Assembly: GCA_005889395.1 (NCBI GenBank)
Contig: VBFX01000211.1
Span: 1 to 6,494 of the forward strand
Direction of reading: 5' to 3'
DNA length: 6,494 bases
Origin: Chloroflexota bacterium
Lineage (GTDB): Bacteria; Chloroflexota; Dormibacteria; CF-121
Both the position numbers and the translations under genes were made by a program. The notes below the pieces were generated by a model. It saw nothing but the letters and a program-made list of their open reading frames with translations, ran no database searches and was not told the DNA's origin. Of the stretch, positions 1-5,313 are shown piece after piece. Within the stretch, counting starts at the first letter, position 1, and each line of letters starts with the position of its first letter.

Positions 1-234
1 GACGACGACGCCGCGGGCCGCTCCGGCACCGGTGTTGCGGATCGAGAGGGTGAGCCCGGTGAAGATGCCAGGCGACACGTGCCCTTTGTGGTCGGCGCCG
101 GCTGGGGCGTCGGTGGTCTGCGTGATGACGAGGTGCGAGGTTTCGCTACCAGTGCATGCGGCCAGCGCTACTGGGCTCAGCAGCAGGCTGACGGCGAGAG
201 CGTTTGAGACGTTTCTGAGTGACTGTGGGCCCAT
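1..234 (-). CDS. Putative lipoprotein with DUF11/CARDB-like domain (3' end beyond window)
   Basis: A frame reading from ATG at 234 stays open to the window edge (78 codons visible). The N-terminus is a lipoprotein signal peptide: Arg7 in the n-region, a hydrophobic stretch at about residues 12-26, then the lipobox Leu24-Ala25-Ala26-Cys27. The mature protein should therefore be lipid-anchored at Cys27 on the outer face of the membrane. Residues 58-78 contain a hydrophobic strand, then Arg-Asn-Thr-Gly and a run ending Gly-Val-Val-Val. This resembles the start of DUF11/CARDB-type Ig-like domains, which have an 'N-T-G ... A-x-G-V-V-V' pattern. An in-frame TGA lies four codons upstream (244-246), so this ATG is the only start that gives a signal peptide; the ribosome-binding site is weak. 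The first 89 nt overlap the 3' end of the Maf gene in another frame. Function unknown; a surface or adhesion-like role is inference only. Confidence 0.72.
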   Translation of the reverse strand, partial: MGPQSLRNVSNALAVSLLLSPVALAACTGSETSHLVITQTTDAPAGADHKGHVSPGIFTGLTLSIRNTGAGAARGVVV

Positions 235-820
235 CCGGATTCTTCAACGGAAGCGGGATCCCGCATTGGCCCAGCAAGCGCGTCAGCAGGCGCATCGGCA
301 TCCCAACGACGTTGTCGTAGGGCCCGCGGATCGATTTGACCAGCCGGTGGCCCTCGCCCTGTATAGCGTAGGCACCGGCCTTATCCTGCGCTTCGCCCGT
401 CCGGACGTAAGCCGCGATCACCCTCGAGGAAAGTTCACGCATGGTGACGTCCGTGCGCGAAATTCCATGCGCCTCGCATCCGGAGCGGCGGTCGATCACA
501 TGCACCGCCGTATAGACCTGGTGCCGTCGCCCGGAGAGTGAGCGCAGGAAGGCGGCTGCCTGGCGGCGGTCGCCCGGCTTCCCATAGATGCGCCGCTTAA
601 GGACCACCTCGGTGTCGGCGCCGACCACGATCGCACCTGGCGTCCGGTTGGCGACCGCGTACGCCTTCGCGGCCGCGGCCCAGGCTACGTGGCGCAATGG
701 TCCAAGCGGCGCGGGTGGCGACTCATCGATTCCAGGCGCCACGGCCCGAAACGCAACGCCCGATTGCGTGAGAATCTCGATCCGCCTCGGGGATGTCGAC
801 GCCAGCACGATGGGTCGCAC
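146..820 (-). CDS. maf: Maf family nucleotide pyrophosphatase (dTTP/UTP pyrophosphatase type)
   Basis: Maf proteins hydrolyse nucleoside triphosphates to the monophosphate and pyrophosphate, and are linked to removing non-canonical or excess nucleotides and to division control. The 224-residue product has the family signature throughout: Ala-Ser-Thr-Ser-Pro-Arg-Arg at residues 7-13, Ile-Asp-Glu at 31-33, Lys52, Gly-Ala-Asp-Thr at 67-70 with the expected catalytic Asp69, Gly-Lys-Pro at 80-82, Leu-Ser-Gly-Arg at 95-98, Asp-Lys-Ala-Gly-Ala-Tyr at 146-151, Ile-Gln-Gly at 153-155 and Val-Val-Gly-Met-Pro at 171-175. The Ile-Gln-Gly form fits the YhdE-type dTTP/UTP enzymes better than the YceF m7GTP type. 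The start is GTG at 820 with GAGAGG five bases upstream. It lies 16 nt after the preceding gene's stop, so it is probably co-transcribed. Family members are usually about 190-200 residues; here about 32 basic, low-similarity residues follow residue 192 and overlap the downstream lipoprotein start, so the true end is uncertain. Confidence 0.93.
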   Translation of the reverse strand: MRPIVLASTSPRRIEILTQSGVAFRAVAPGIDESPPAPLGPLRHVAWAAAAKAYAVANRTPGAIVVGADTEVVLKRRIYGKPGDRRQAAAFLRSLSGRRHQVYTAVHVIDRRSGCEAHGISRTDVTMRELSSRVIAAYVRTGEAQDKAGAYAIQGEGHRLVKSIRGPYDNVVGMPMRLLTRLLGQCGIPLPLKNPDGPTVTQKRLKRSRRQPAAEPSSAGRMHW

Positions 821-836
821 GAAAACCTCTCGGCGA
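821..836 (-). promoter_or_regulatory. Ribosome-binding site fixing the GTG start of maf
   Basis: On the minus strand GAGAGG occupies 831-826, followed by the five-base spacer TTTTC and then GTG at 820-818. The site sits between the preceding TGA (837-839) and the start. It supports GTG 820 over the longer in-frame start at 877, which would put a cysteine-rich, non-conserved extension in front of the conserved Maf N-terminus. Confidence 0.6.
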
Positions 837-2411
837 TCAGAGACGGAGCAAGCGCAGCAGCAGGGCGGGCGCGACACCGCAGGCGATCGACACGGCGGGA
901 ACGGCCCATCCGAGTGGCGAGCGCGGCCGCTCGGGCGATGGCGCCAACGCGTGGCCGTCGAACAGCGGCGCCAGCTGCAGCCCGGCGAGGACGAGCGCCG
1001 CCAGCACGCCCAGGGCGAGGCTCGCTTGAAGCGCGGCGATGACCGCCATCGATGCGCCGGCGAAGGTTACCGCCGGCGGCCAGTTGGATCGGGCGAGGAG
1101 CACCAGCCGGGCTGCCGTGCCAGACCATCGCTCCGGCATCACCTCGATCCGAACGATGGCGAGGTCGATGAGAAGGAGTGCGGCGGCCAGCGCGCCGAGC
1201 CCGAGCGAGTCACGCGCGCTGATCCCGAGTAAGAGCAGGGCAAAAAGCAGCTGATCGCGGACGATCGCCGGACGGCCGCTGCGGTCGATGAGCCAGGCGA
1301 CCACCATCCGCGCCACCAGGAGCACGGCGCCCAGCGCGGTGATCCACTGCAACCGAACGAGATTGGGCGAGGTCACCGCCGCCAGAGCGAGGATGACCAC
1401 AAACCCCGCCGTGGGGAGCACCAGGACGCGGATCACCCCCGCCCGCGCGGCCAGCACGATGAGGACCAGGCCGAGCGCCAGTGCCACGGCCTGCACGCGG
1501 ACGGTCGACGTGGACGTCGAGGTCGCCACCCCCTGGAGTACCGGTGTCAGGCCAAGCACGCCGAAGGCGATCCACGCCAGGTGCTCCCCCTCCTTCGTGA
1601 GTACCGTTGCGACCGCGATCAATGCCCCGAGCGCCGCCCACCGCAGACTGGGTGCCGACGCGCTAACGACCAGGACTCCCAACAGCGCCGTCCACTCGGA
1701 CCCGATGGGCGTGAGGGCGGCGCCGGCGACGAGCAGCACGGCGCTGGCCAGCAGGATCACCCCGCTCACGTCAACCGAAAAATCGAAGAGGACGATGCGG
1801 GCGATCGACGTGCCGACTCCCGCCGCGACCACCGCGACGGCCGCCAGCCCCAGCAGGGTCACGCTCACCGGAAGCTGGAGCGGGCCTGGCAGGCGCCAGC
1901 GTTCGCCGGCAATCGGCATCAGGGCCATGGCTCCCGCCAGGCTCGCGGTCACGGGTCCGGCCGGGACGGCGGCGAGGATCACCGCCGACGCGGCCGCCAC
2001 CATGAGGACCTGGCCCTGCAGACGCTCGAGATGGTCGATCGGGCTCGCAAACCAGGCGGCCCCGAGTGCGCCGAGGAACCAGGGCACGGCGCTGAGCAGC
2101 AGCGGGTTCTCGCCGACCGGCAGCCGCGCGGCGAGCAAGAGCGCGAGCAGCAGCGCCACCGCGATGGTAGCGACCCGTCGGGTCAGTCCCTCGAAGCTCG
2201 AGTTGACCCGCTCCCCGGGGCGCGCCAGGAGCAGGGATGCGCCGATCGGCCCGATCGCCCATGCCACCGATCCGGGGTCGACCAGCAAGGCGAGTGACCA
2301 CGCGGCCGCGAGCAGGGTGGCGATGGTGGCTGCCTGGCGTCGTCGCCCGGCGCTGCCAAACGCCAGCAGCAGGCCCACGAAAAATAGCGCCGCCGGGATG
2401 TAGAGGATCAT
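837..2411 (-). CDS. Highly hydrophobic polytopic membrane protein, possible degenerate NuoN/MrpD-like subunit
   Basis: The product is 524 residues with roughly 15-17 predicted membrane helices and only short polar loops (around residues 66-80, 123-134, 167-180, 271-278, 374-386, 423-436 and 483-500). I do not recognise the family with confidence. The start is ATG at 2411, overlapping the upstream stop as ATGA, which implies translational coupling. A longer in-frame start at 2513 would lie inside the upstream gene and add an arginine/cysteine-rich, non-hydrophobic leader. Two faint similarities to complex I/Mrp antiporter-like subunits are visible. Residues 208-232 (Phe-Asp-Phe-Ser-Val-Asp then a helix) resemble their TM3 region. 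Residues 445-463 (Pro-Pro-x3-Phe-x-Gly ... Ala-Ala-Leu-Gln-Ala) resemble the broken TM12 helix of NuoN, with Ala in place of the usual Lys. Its length nearly equals its partner's. An eight-residue alternating Ser/Thr run lies at about 297-303. Possible role: membrane partner of the upstream NuoL-like protein (inference). Alternatively it is an unrelated transporter or a membrane protein of unknown function. Confidence 0.85.
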   Translation of the reverse strand: MILYIPAALFFVGLLLAFGSAGRRRQAATIATLLAAAWSLALLVDPGSVAWAIGPIGASLLLARPGERVNSSFEGLTRRVATIAVALLLALLLAARLPVGENPLLLSAVPWFLGALGAAWFASPIDHLERLQGQVLMVAAASAVILAAVPAGPVTASLAGAMALMPIAGERWRLPGPLQLPVSVTLLGLAAVAVVAAGVGTSIARIVLFDFSVDVSGVILLASAVLLVAGAALTPIGSEWTALLGVLVVSASAPSLRWAALGALIAVATVLTKEGEHLAWIAFGVLGLTPVLQGVATSTSTSTVRVQAVALALGLVLIVLAARAGVIRVLVLPTAGFVVILALAAVTSPNLVRLQWITALGAVLLVARMVVAWLIDRSGRPAIVRDQLLFALLLLGISARDSLGLGALAAALLLIDLAIVRIEVMPERWSGTAARLVLLARSNWPPAVTFAGASMAVIAALQASLALGVLAALVLAGLQLAPLFDGHALAPSPERPRSPLGWAVPAVSIACGVAPALLLRLLRL

Positions 2412-3985
2412 GGCCGCGTCAGGACGTTGTACACCGCGACGGCAAAGGCGCCCCACAACACGAATCGCCCCCATGTCGGCATCGTCGGCAACGCAGCCCC
2501 GGGCAATCTCCAACCCCGCAAGCGCTCAATCAGCCGTTTGCCTCCTCCGCGTGCCGGGGAGGGAAGGGTGGGGGCTCGCAGGCGCAGCCGCCACGTGGCG
2601 AGCCCCAGCGCGAGCCCCACCACCAGCGACACGACCAGGGCCGGCCAGGGGCGGCCGCCGGCGACGATCCCGAATGGGCTGGTCGCGACCGTGCTACCCG
2701 GAACCAGTCGAACGGTCGCTGCCGCGGGCACCACGAGACGGCCCATCACGACAATGGGAAAGGCGGCCATCAGCAGGAGTCCCGCGGCCCAGACCGTGGG
2801 GGGATCCACCTGCAGAGATCGCGGCCGCTTGAGACGGCCGAGCGCGGCGATCGCCGACAGTGCGACCGCGATTCCGACCGGGATGATGCCGAAGACGAGC
2901 CCGCGGGCATTCAGCGCCAGGCCGCCCAGCCAGAGGCCGACGAACGCGGTGCTCCCCGGGATCATGGCGAGGTTCACCTGGGTCAGAACCTCGGGCGTCG
3001 ACCGAGCGGCAACCCGGACGCTGGCAAGCCCTGCGAGCGGCACCAGCAGGAGCCAGAGCCAGGTGCAGGCCACCGTCATCAGCGGATCGGCGCCGGTCGA
3101 GAGCGCCAGCGCGAGCGCGGCCTGGGCCACCAGGAGCAGTGGGACGCGGCGCGCGCCGGAGCGCTCGAAGAGCGCGAGCCCGGCCATGGCCAGCGCCACC
3201 AGCGTCGCGGCCGCGAAAAGGACGACCGCCGTCGGCCGGTCAGGAAGTCGGCCGCCCATCAGCGCCAGCATGCGCATGAACAGGTACCCTGCGGGCGCGA
3301 CCCAGACGATGGCCGGCTCGAAGGCCACGGTTGCCTGCGGTCCCCCCGCGCTGACCGCCAGGGCCCCGACCCGCGCCACGACCGGCAGCAGGACGAGGAC
3401 AAAGGCGGGGAGCGCGAAGGTATCAGATGGCACGCCCGAGAAGGCGCTGGTTCCGACGGATTGAATCGCACTGGCCGCGGCGAGCAGCAGCCCGATGTCC
3501 GCGACCTGGACGCTGAGGCGAATCGCGCGACGCCGCCGCGCGGTCTCGTCCAGCGCCCCCGTCCAGGCGAGGGTCAGCAGCTGCAGGGCGATGTATACGA
3601 GCAGCAGGTTGTGGGCGAAGATCACCGCGCACGTGGCGGCAGCGGTCAGTAGCCAGCCAAACCACGGGTCCCGTCGATCGCCGTGGAGTCGCAGGCGCGC
3701 CAGCATGAGCAACGCGGCGGTGATCAGCGTGACGGTGGCAAATGCCAGCGACAGACCGTCGAGCCGGATGGCGAGGTCGGCGTAGGGGACGGTCGTCAGG
3801 TAGGGTACATCGACGTGCTCGCCGGGCGCCAGGCGCAGCAACTCGACCATGGCGATGATCCCGGCCACGCCGGTTGCGCCGACGGCGATCCAGCCGTTTG
3901 ACGCTCGGCGCGGTCGTCGTTGAACAATGGCCGCCGCACCCAGCAGCGCAAGAAATGGAAGCAGCGCCTGCGCCGCAAGCGGCAT
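2408..3985 (-). CDS. NuoL/NuoM-like antiporter-fold membrane protein lacking key charged residues
   Basis: The 525-residue product has about 14 membrane helices. Its pattern fits the proton-conducting antiporter-like subunits of complex I, Hyf/Ech hydrogenases and Mrp antiporters. An Arg-Leu-Asp-Gly-Leu-Ser-Leu segment (74-80) starts TM3. Asn-Leu-Leu-Leu-Val-Tyr at 126-131 leads into TM5. Val-Ala-Asp-Ile-Gly-Leu-Leu-Leu at 161-168 matches the NuoL 'NRVGDxGLLL' region. Ala-Gly-Tyr-Leu-Phe-Met-Arg at 232-238 matches 'AGVYLLxR', and Ile-Pro-Gly-x3-Phe-Val-Gly at 342-350 matches the broken TM12 helix. Positions that normally hold the TM5 Glu, the TM7/TM8 Lys residues and the TM12 Lys/Glu are Gln135, Val211 or nearby neutral residues, and Leu351/Trp352. 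It is shorter than NuoL (about 610) and lacks the C-terminal lateral helix. The start is ATG at 3985, 21 nt after the zinc-ribbon gene, with only a weak TAGG site upstream. The stop overlaps the next start by 4 nt. A palindromic-repeat-like insert encodes residues 471-483. Family placement is fairly secure; activity is not. Confidence 0.85.
   Translation of the reverse strand: MPLAAQALLPFLALLGAAAIVQRRPRRASNGWIAVGATGVAGIIAMVELLRLAPGEHVDVPYLTTVPYADLAIRLDGLSLAFATVTLITAALLMLARLRLHGDRRDPWFGWLLTAAATCAVIFAHNLLLVYIALQLLTLAWTGALDETARRRRAIRLSVQVADIGLLLAAASAIQSVGTSAFSGVPSDTFALPAFVLVLLPVVARVGALAVSAGGPQATVAFEPAIVWVAPAGYLFMRMLALMGGRLPDRPTAVVLFAAATLVALAMAGLALFERSGARRVPLLLVAQAALALALSTGADPLMTVACTWLWLLLVPLAGLASVRVAARSTPEVLTQVNLAMIPGSTAFVGLWLGGLALNARGLVFGIIPVGIAVALSAIAALGRLKRPRSLQVDPPTVWAAGLLLMAAFPIVVMGRLVVPAAATVRLVPGSTVATSPFGIVAGGRPWPALVVSLVVGLALGLATWRLRLRAPTLPSPARGGGKRLIERLRGWRLPGAALPTMPTWGRFVLWGAFAVAVYNVLTRP
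2537..2575 (-). repeat. REP-like palindromic element inside a coding region
   Basis: This stretch encodes Ala471 to Lys483 of the NuoL-like protein and reads Thr-Leu-Pro-Ser-Pro-Ala-Arg-Gly-Gly-Gly in its middle. That peptide is the usual translation of dispersed C-rich/G-rich palindromic intergenic repeats seen in many high-GC bacteria (recalled, not searched). The DNA has an imperfect stem, 2541-2547 against 2556-2562 (seven pairs, one of them T-G), around an eight-base loop. The strand composition is strongly skewed, unlike the flanking membrane-helix codons. It falls in the polar loop between the last two membrane helices, where an in-frame insertion would be tolerated. Whether copies exist elsewhere in the genome cannot be seen from this window. 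Confidence 0.45.
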
Positions 3986-4006
3986 GTTCGACCTAGCTCG
4001 AGGTAA

Positions 4007-4477
4007 CTAGCGAGCGATGTGTGGCGTGGGGACAGCTCCACCCTGGAGCGGGACTTCTTCGGCGCAGTAGGGGCACACGCTCCAACCCAGCTTGAGCTGT
4101 TTGTTGCACCGCGGGCAGAGCTTGCTGAACTGCGTCTTGCAATGCGGGCAGAGGACGTACTGGGAATCGATCGGCTCCCCGCAGCTGGGGCAGGGGCGCA
4201 GCTCGCGTGCCGGGCCGCCGGGCTCGGCGAGTGCCTGGGTCTCGAGCTCCAGAGCGCGCCGTTCCGCCATCGTCAGCGGAGGCCGAATGATCATGTAGAT
4301 GAAGAGGCCGAAAATCGGCAGCACCAGGGAGAGGCCGGTGGCGAATACGTGGAACAGCACGCTGTTCGAGCGCTCCCGCGCATCGCGGAAGGCCCAGTAC
4401 GAGAGGCTGAGCCAGAACGCCAGCAGGTAGAAGACGACGATGAAGAGCAGTGGTTTCAGCGACGTTAGATTCGGCAA
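4007..4477 (-). CDS. Membrane-anchored double zinc-ribbon protein
   Basis: The 156-residue product starts with two membrane helices (about residues 9-30 and 41-64) separated by a short charged loop. A linker at about 65-93 is rich in Glu and Ala. The soluble C-terminal region has four CxxC pairs: Cys96/Cys99, Cys110/Cys113, Cys121/Cys124 and Cys135/Cys138. This spacing is typical of double zinc-ribbon (DZANK/zinc-ribbon) domains binding two zinc ions, usually for protein or nucleic-acid contact rather than catalysis. The start is TTG at 4477, chosen because AGGAGG (4487-4482) stands four bases upstream and the first helix begins directly after; the next in-frame Met is at residue 62, inside the second helix. 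It is the first gene after the 287-bp gap and lies 21 nt before the NuoL-like gene, so it is probably the first gene of that operon. Specific function is unknown; a membrane-tethered regulator or assembly factor for the two downstream membrane proteins is inference. Confidence 0.88.
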   Translation of the reverse strand: MPNLTSLKPLLFIVVFYLLAFWLSLSYWAFRDARERSNSVLFHVFATGLSLVLPIFGLFIYMIIRPPLTMAERRALELETQALAEPGGPARELRPCPSCGEPIDSQYVLCPHCKTQFSKLCPRCNKQLKLGWSVCPYCAEEVPLQGGAVPTPHIAR

Positions 4478-4481
4478 GGCG

Positions 4482-4488
4482 CCTCCTC
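4482..4488 (-). promoter_or_regulatory. Strong ribosome-binding site supporting a TTG start
   Basis: The minus strand reads GAGGAGG at 4488-4482, then CGCC, then TTG at 4477-4475. It is the best Shine-Dalgarno match in the window and is the main reason to accept the TTG start. A GTG at 4490 opens a different, arginine-rich frame that is antisense-like in composition and does not encode the cysteine pairs in order, so it was not used. Confidence 0.6.
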
Positions 4489-4524
4489 ACGAATCACAGA
4501 ATTTGACTCCCGCTACCTTACCCT

Positions 4525-4551
4525 AATACCGGACCTTCCGGGAAATACCGG
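4525..4551. repeat. Two direct copies of AATACCGG, 19 bp apart
   Basis: AATACCGG occurs at 4525-4532 and again at 4544-4551. Start-to-start distance is 19 bp, close to two helical turns, so both copies would face the same side of the DNA. Between them, CCGGA (4529-4533) and TCCGG (4537-4541) form a five-base inverted repeat with a three-base gap. The arrangement, about 50-75 bp upstream of the zinc-ribbon gene start, could be a tandem regulator-binding site. No regulator is encoded in the window. Confidence 0.35.
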
Positions 4552-4568
4552 CGGCATCGGGTGGGCTA

Positions 4569-4592
4569 CGGGATTCCCGGTTCCGAACGGAA
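4569..4592. repeat. Two adjacent short palindromes upstream of the zinc-ribbon gene
   Basis: CGGG-ATT-CCCG lies at 4569-4579, followed one base later by TTCCG-AA-CGGAA at 4581-4592. Both are perfect inverted repeats with very small centres, more like operator half-sites than RNA hairpins, because loops of two or three bases are poor hairpins. Short palindromes are common by chance in GC-rich DNA, so confidence is low. Confidence 0.25.
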
Positions 4593-4764
4593 ATCGAGCC
4601 GTCGAGTAAACCAGCCATTACTGACTGGCCCGTTCACGCTCCAGGCTCCTCCTGCGAAGTTGAGGCGCACGGGGAGGCAGCAGTTGGAAGAGGTCCGCGT
4701 TGTGGTCGCCCCTGGTGAAGTGGCCGGCGTCGGGCTCGACGAGGCGGCGGGGCTACAGGCCGGT

Positions 4765-5313
4765 TCAGGAGTCAAGGAGCGTCTGGAGCCGCTCCGCGGC
4801 CTGCCGGGCCTGGGTGAGACGGACCCGTTCCCGCTCGACGACCGCCGCTGGGGCTTTCCCCGTGAAGTCGGGGTTGTTCAGCTTCGCCTCGATCGACTCG
4901 ATCTCGCGCAGTTTCCTCTGCAGCTCCCCCTGGTGGCGCTGCTTTTCGGCCCCGCCATCACCGGGAAGGCCGAGCCGCACGGTCGTATTGCCGACGACCA
5001 CCACCGACTGTGGCATGTCCTGCGGCAGCTTGCCATTGAGCTCGAGCCCGGCCAGCGTGGCGAGGTAGGCGCGTCCAACCGGCTCAGTTAGCAGCCGCCG
5101 CGCCGACGTGACCTCAGCGGGCAGCCGGCGCGCCTTCTGCTCGGATCCCTGGCGCAGATTGCGAACCTCCCTGACCACGTCGAGCAGATGCGCCATCTCC
5201 TCCATCAGCCCCCGATCCTCGATCGTTTCGTCGGGCAACGGCCAGGCCGCGTACATGATCGTCTCGCCTTCGTGCGGCAGCCGCTGCCAGAGCTCTTCCG
5301 TCACGAACGGCAT
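4765..5313 (-). CDS. valS: Valyl-tRNA synthetase, C-terminal fragment (separate frame)
   Basis: This 182-codon frame continues valyl-tRNA synthetase after the break. Residues 1-11 (Met-Pro-Phe-Val-Thr-Glu-Glu-Leu-Trp-Gln-Arg) are the conserved 'HPFMPFxTEELWQ' block of the anticodon-binding domain, without the preceding helix. Residues about 36-56 match the Val-Arg-x-Val-Arg-Asn-Leu-Arg region. Residues about 124-182 form the C-terminal coiled-coil arm that contacts the tRNA, with the typical Lys-Leu-Asn-Asn-Pro-x-Phe-x-x-Lys-Ala-Pro-x-x-Val-Val-Glu pattern at 144-160. The ATG at 5313 is the internal Met of that block rather than a true start, and no good ribosome-binding site precedes it. The frame is offset from the upstream part of valS and overlaps it by 13 nt. 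The C-terminus looks complete and undecayed, which argues for a recent lesion or an assembly error. By itself this fragment could not charge tRNA. Confidence 0.9.
   Translation of the reverse strand: MPFVTEELWQRLPHEGETIMYAAWPLPDETIEDRGLMEEMAHLLDVVREVRNLRQGSEQKARRLPAEVTSARRLLTEPVGRAYLATLAGLELNGKLPQDMPQSVVVVGNTTVRLGLPGDGGAEKQRHQGELQRKLREIESIEAKLNNPDFTGKAPAAVVERERVRLTQARQAAERLQTLLDS

Larger units (their letters stand above)
4478..4764 (-). other. Intergenic region between valS and the zinc-ribbon gene, probable promoter region
   Basis: No convincing gene is present in these 287 bases. The half next to valS is GC-rich, and I see no stem followed by a T-run that would act as an intrinsic terminator. 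The half next to the zinc-ribbon gene (about 4495-4550) is clearly AT-richer than its surroundings, as expected for a promoter. Candidate -10 words on the minus strand are TAGGGT and TAAGGT near 4515-4526, but no well-spaced -35 element is obvious, so no promoter is assigned. The region also holds an 8-bp direct repeat and three short inverted repeats, described separately. Confidence 0.4.

Noticed and set aside
1498..1527. Short hexamer-like tandem repeat encoding alternating Ser/Thr.
   Set aside because: Only a few units, in frame within a loop of the membrane protein; ordinary low-complexity variation.
2412..2513. A longer N-terminus for the 524-residue membrane protein, starting at 2513.
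   Set aside because: The extra 34 residues lie within the upstream coding sequence, are not hydrophobic, and would replace a typical ATGA coupled start.
2237..3652. Very long plus-strand frame (471 codons) opposite the membrane protein genes.
   Set aside because: Extreme Arg/Gln/Gly/Pro/His content is the signature of reading the reverse strand of Leu/Ala/Val-rich helices; no domain or ribosome-binding site.
4503..4529. Plus-strand promoter-like TTGACT and TAATAC pair.
   Set aside because: The spacer is 15 bp, shorter than usual, and nothing convincing is encoded downstream on the plus strand.
4735..4764. Possible terminator after valS formed by CCGGC and GCCGG arms.
   Set aside because: The arms are only five bases with a long loop and no T-run follows on the minus strand.
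4566..4775. A 69-codon minus-strand frame spanning the end of valS and the following gap.
   Set aside because: It starts inside valS, lacks a clear ribosome-binding site, and its composition (Ser/Thr/Pro-rich start, no domain) looks like a chance open frame in GC-rich DNA.
4561..5091. A long plus-strand open frame opposite the valS C-terminus.
   Set aside because: Most of it is antisense to a clearly conserved valS segment, and its protein has no recognisable features. Long antisense frames are expected at this G+C.
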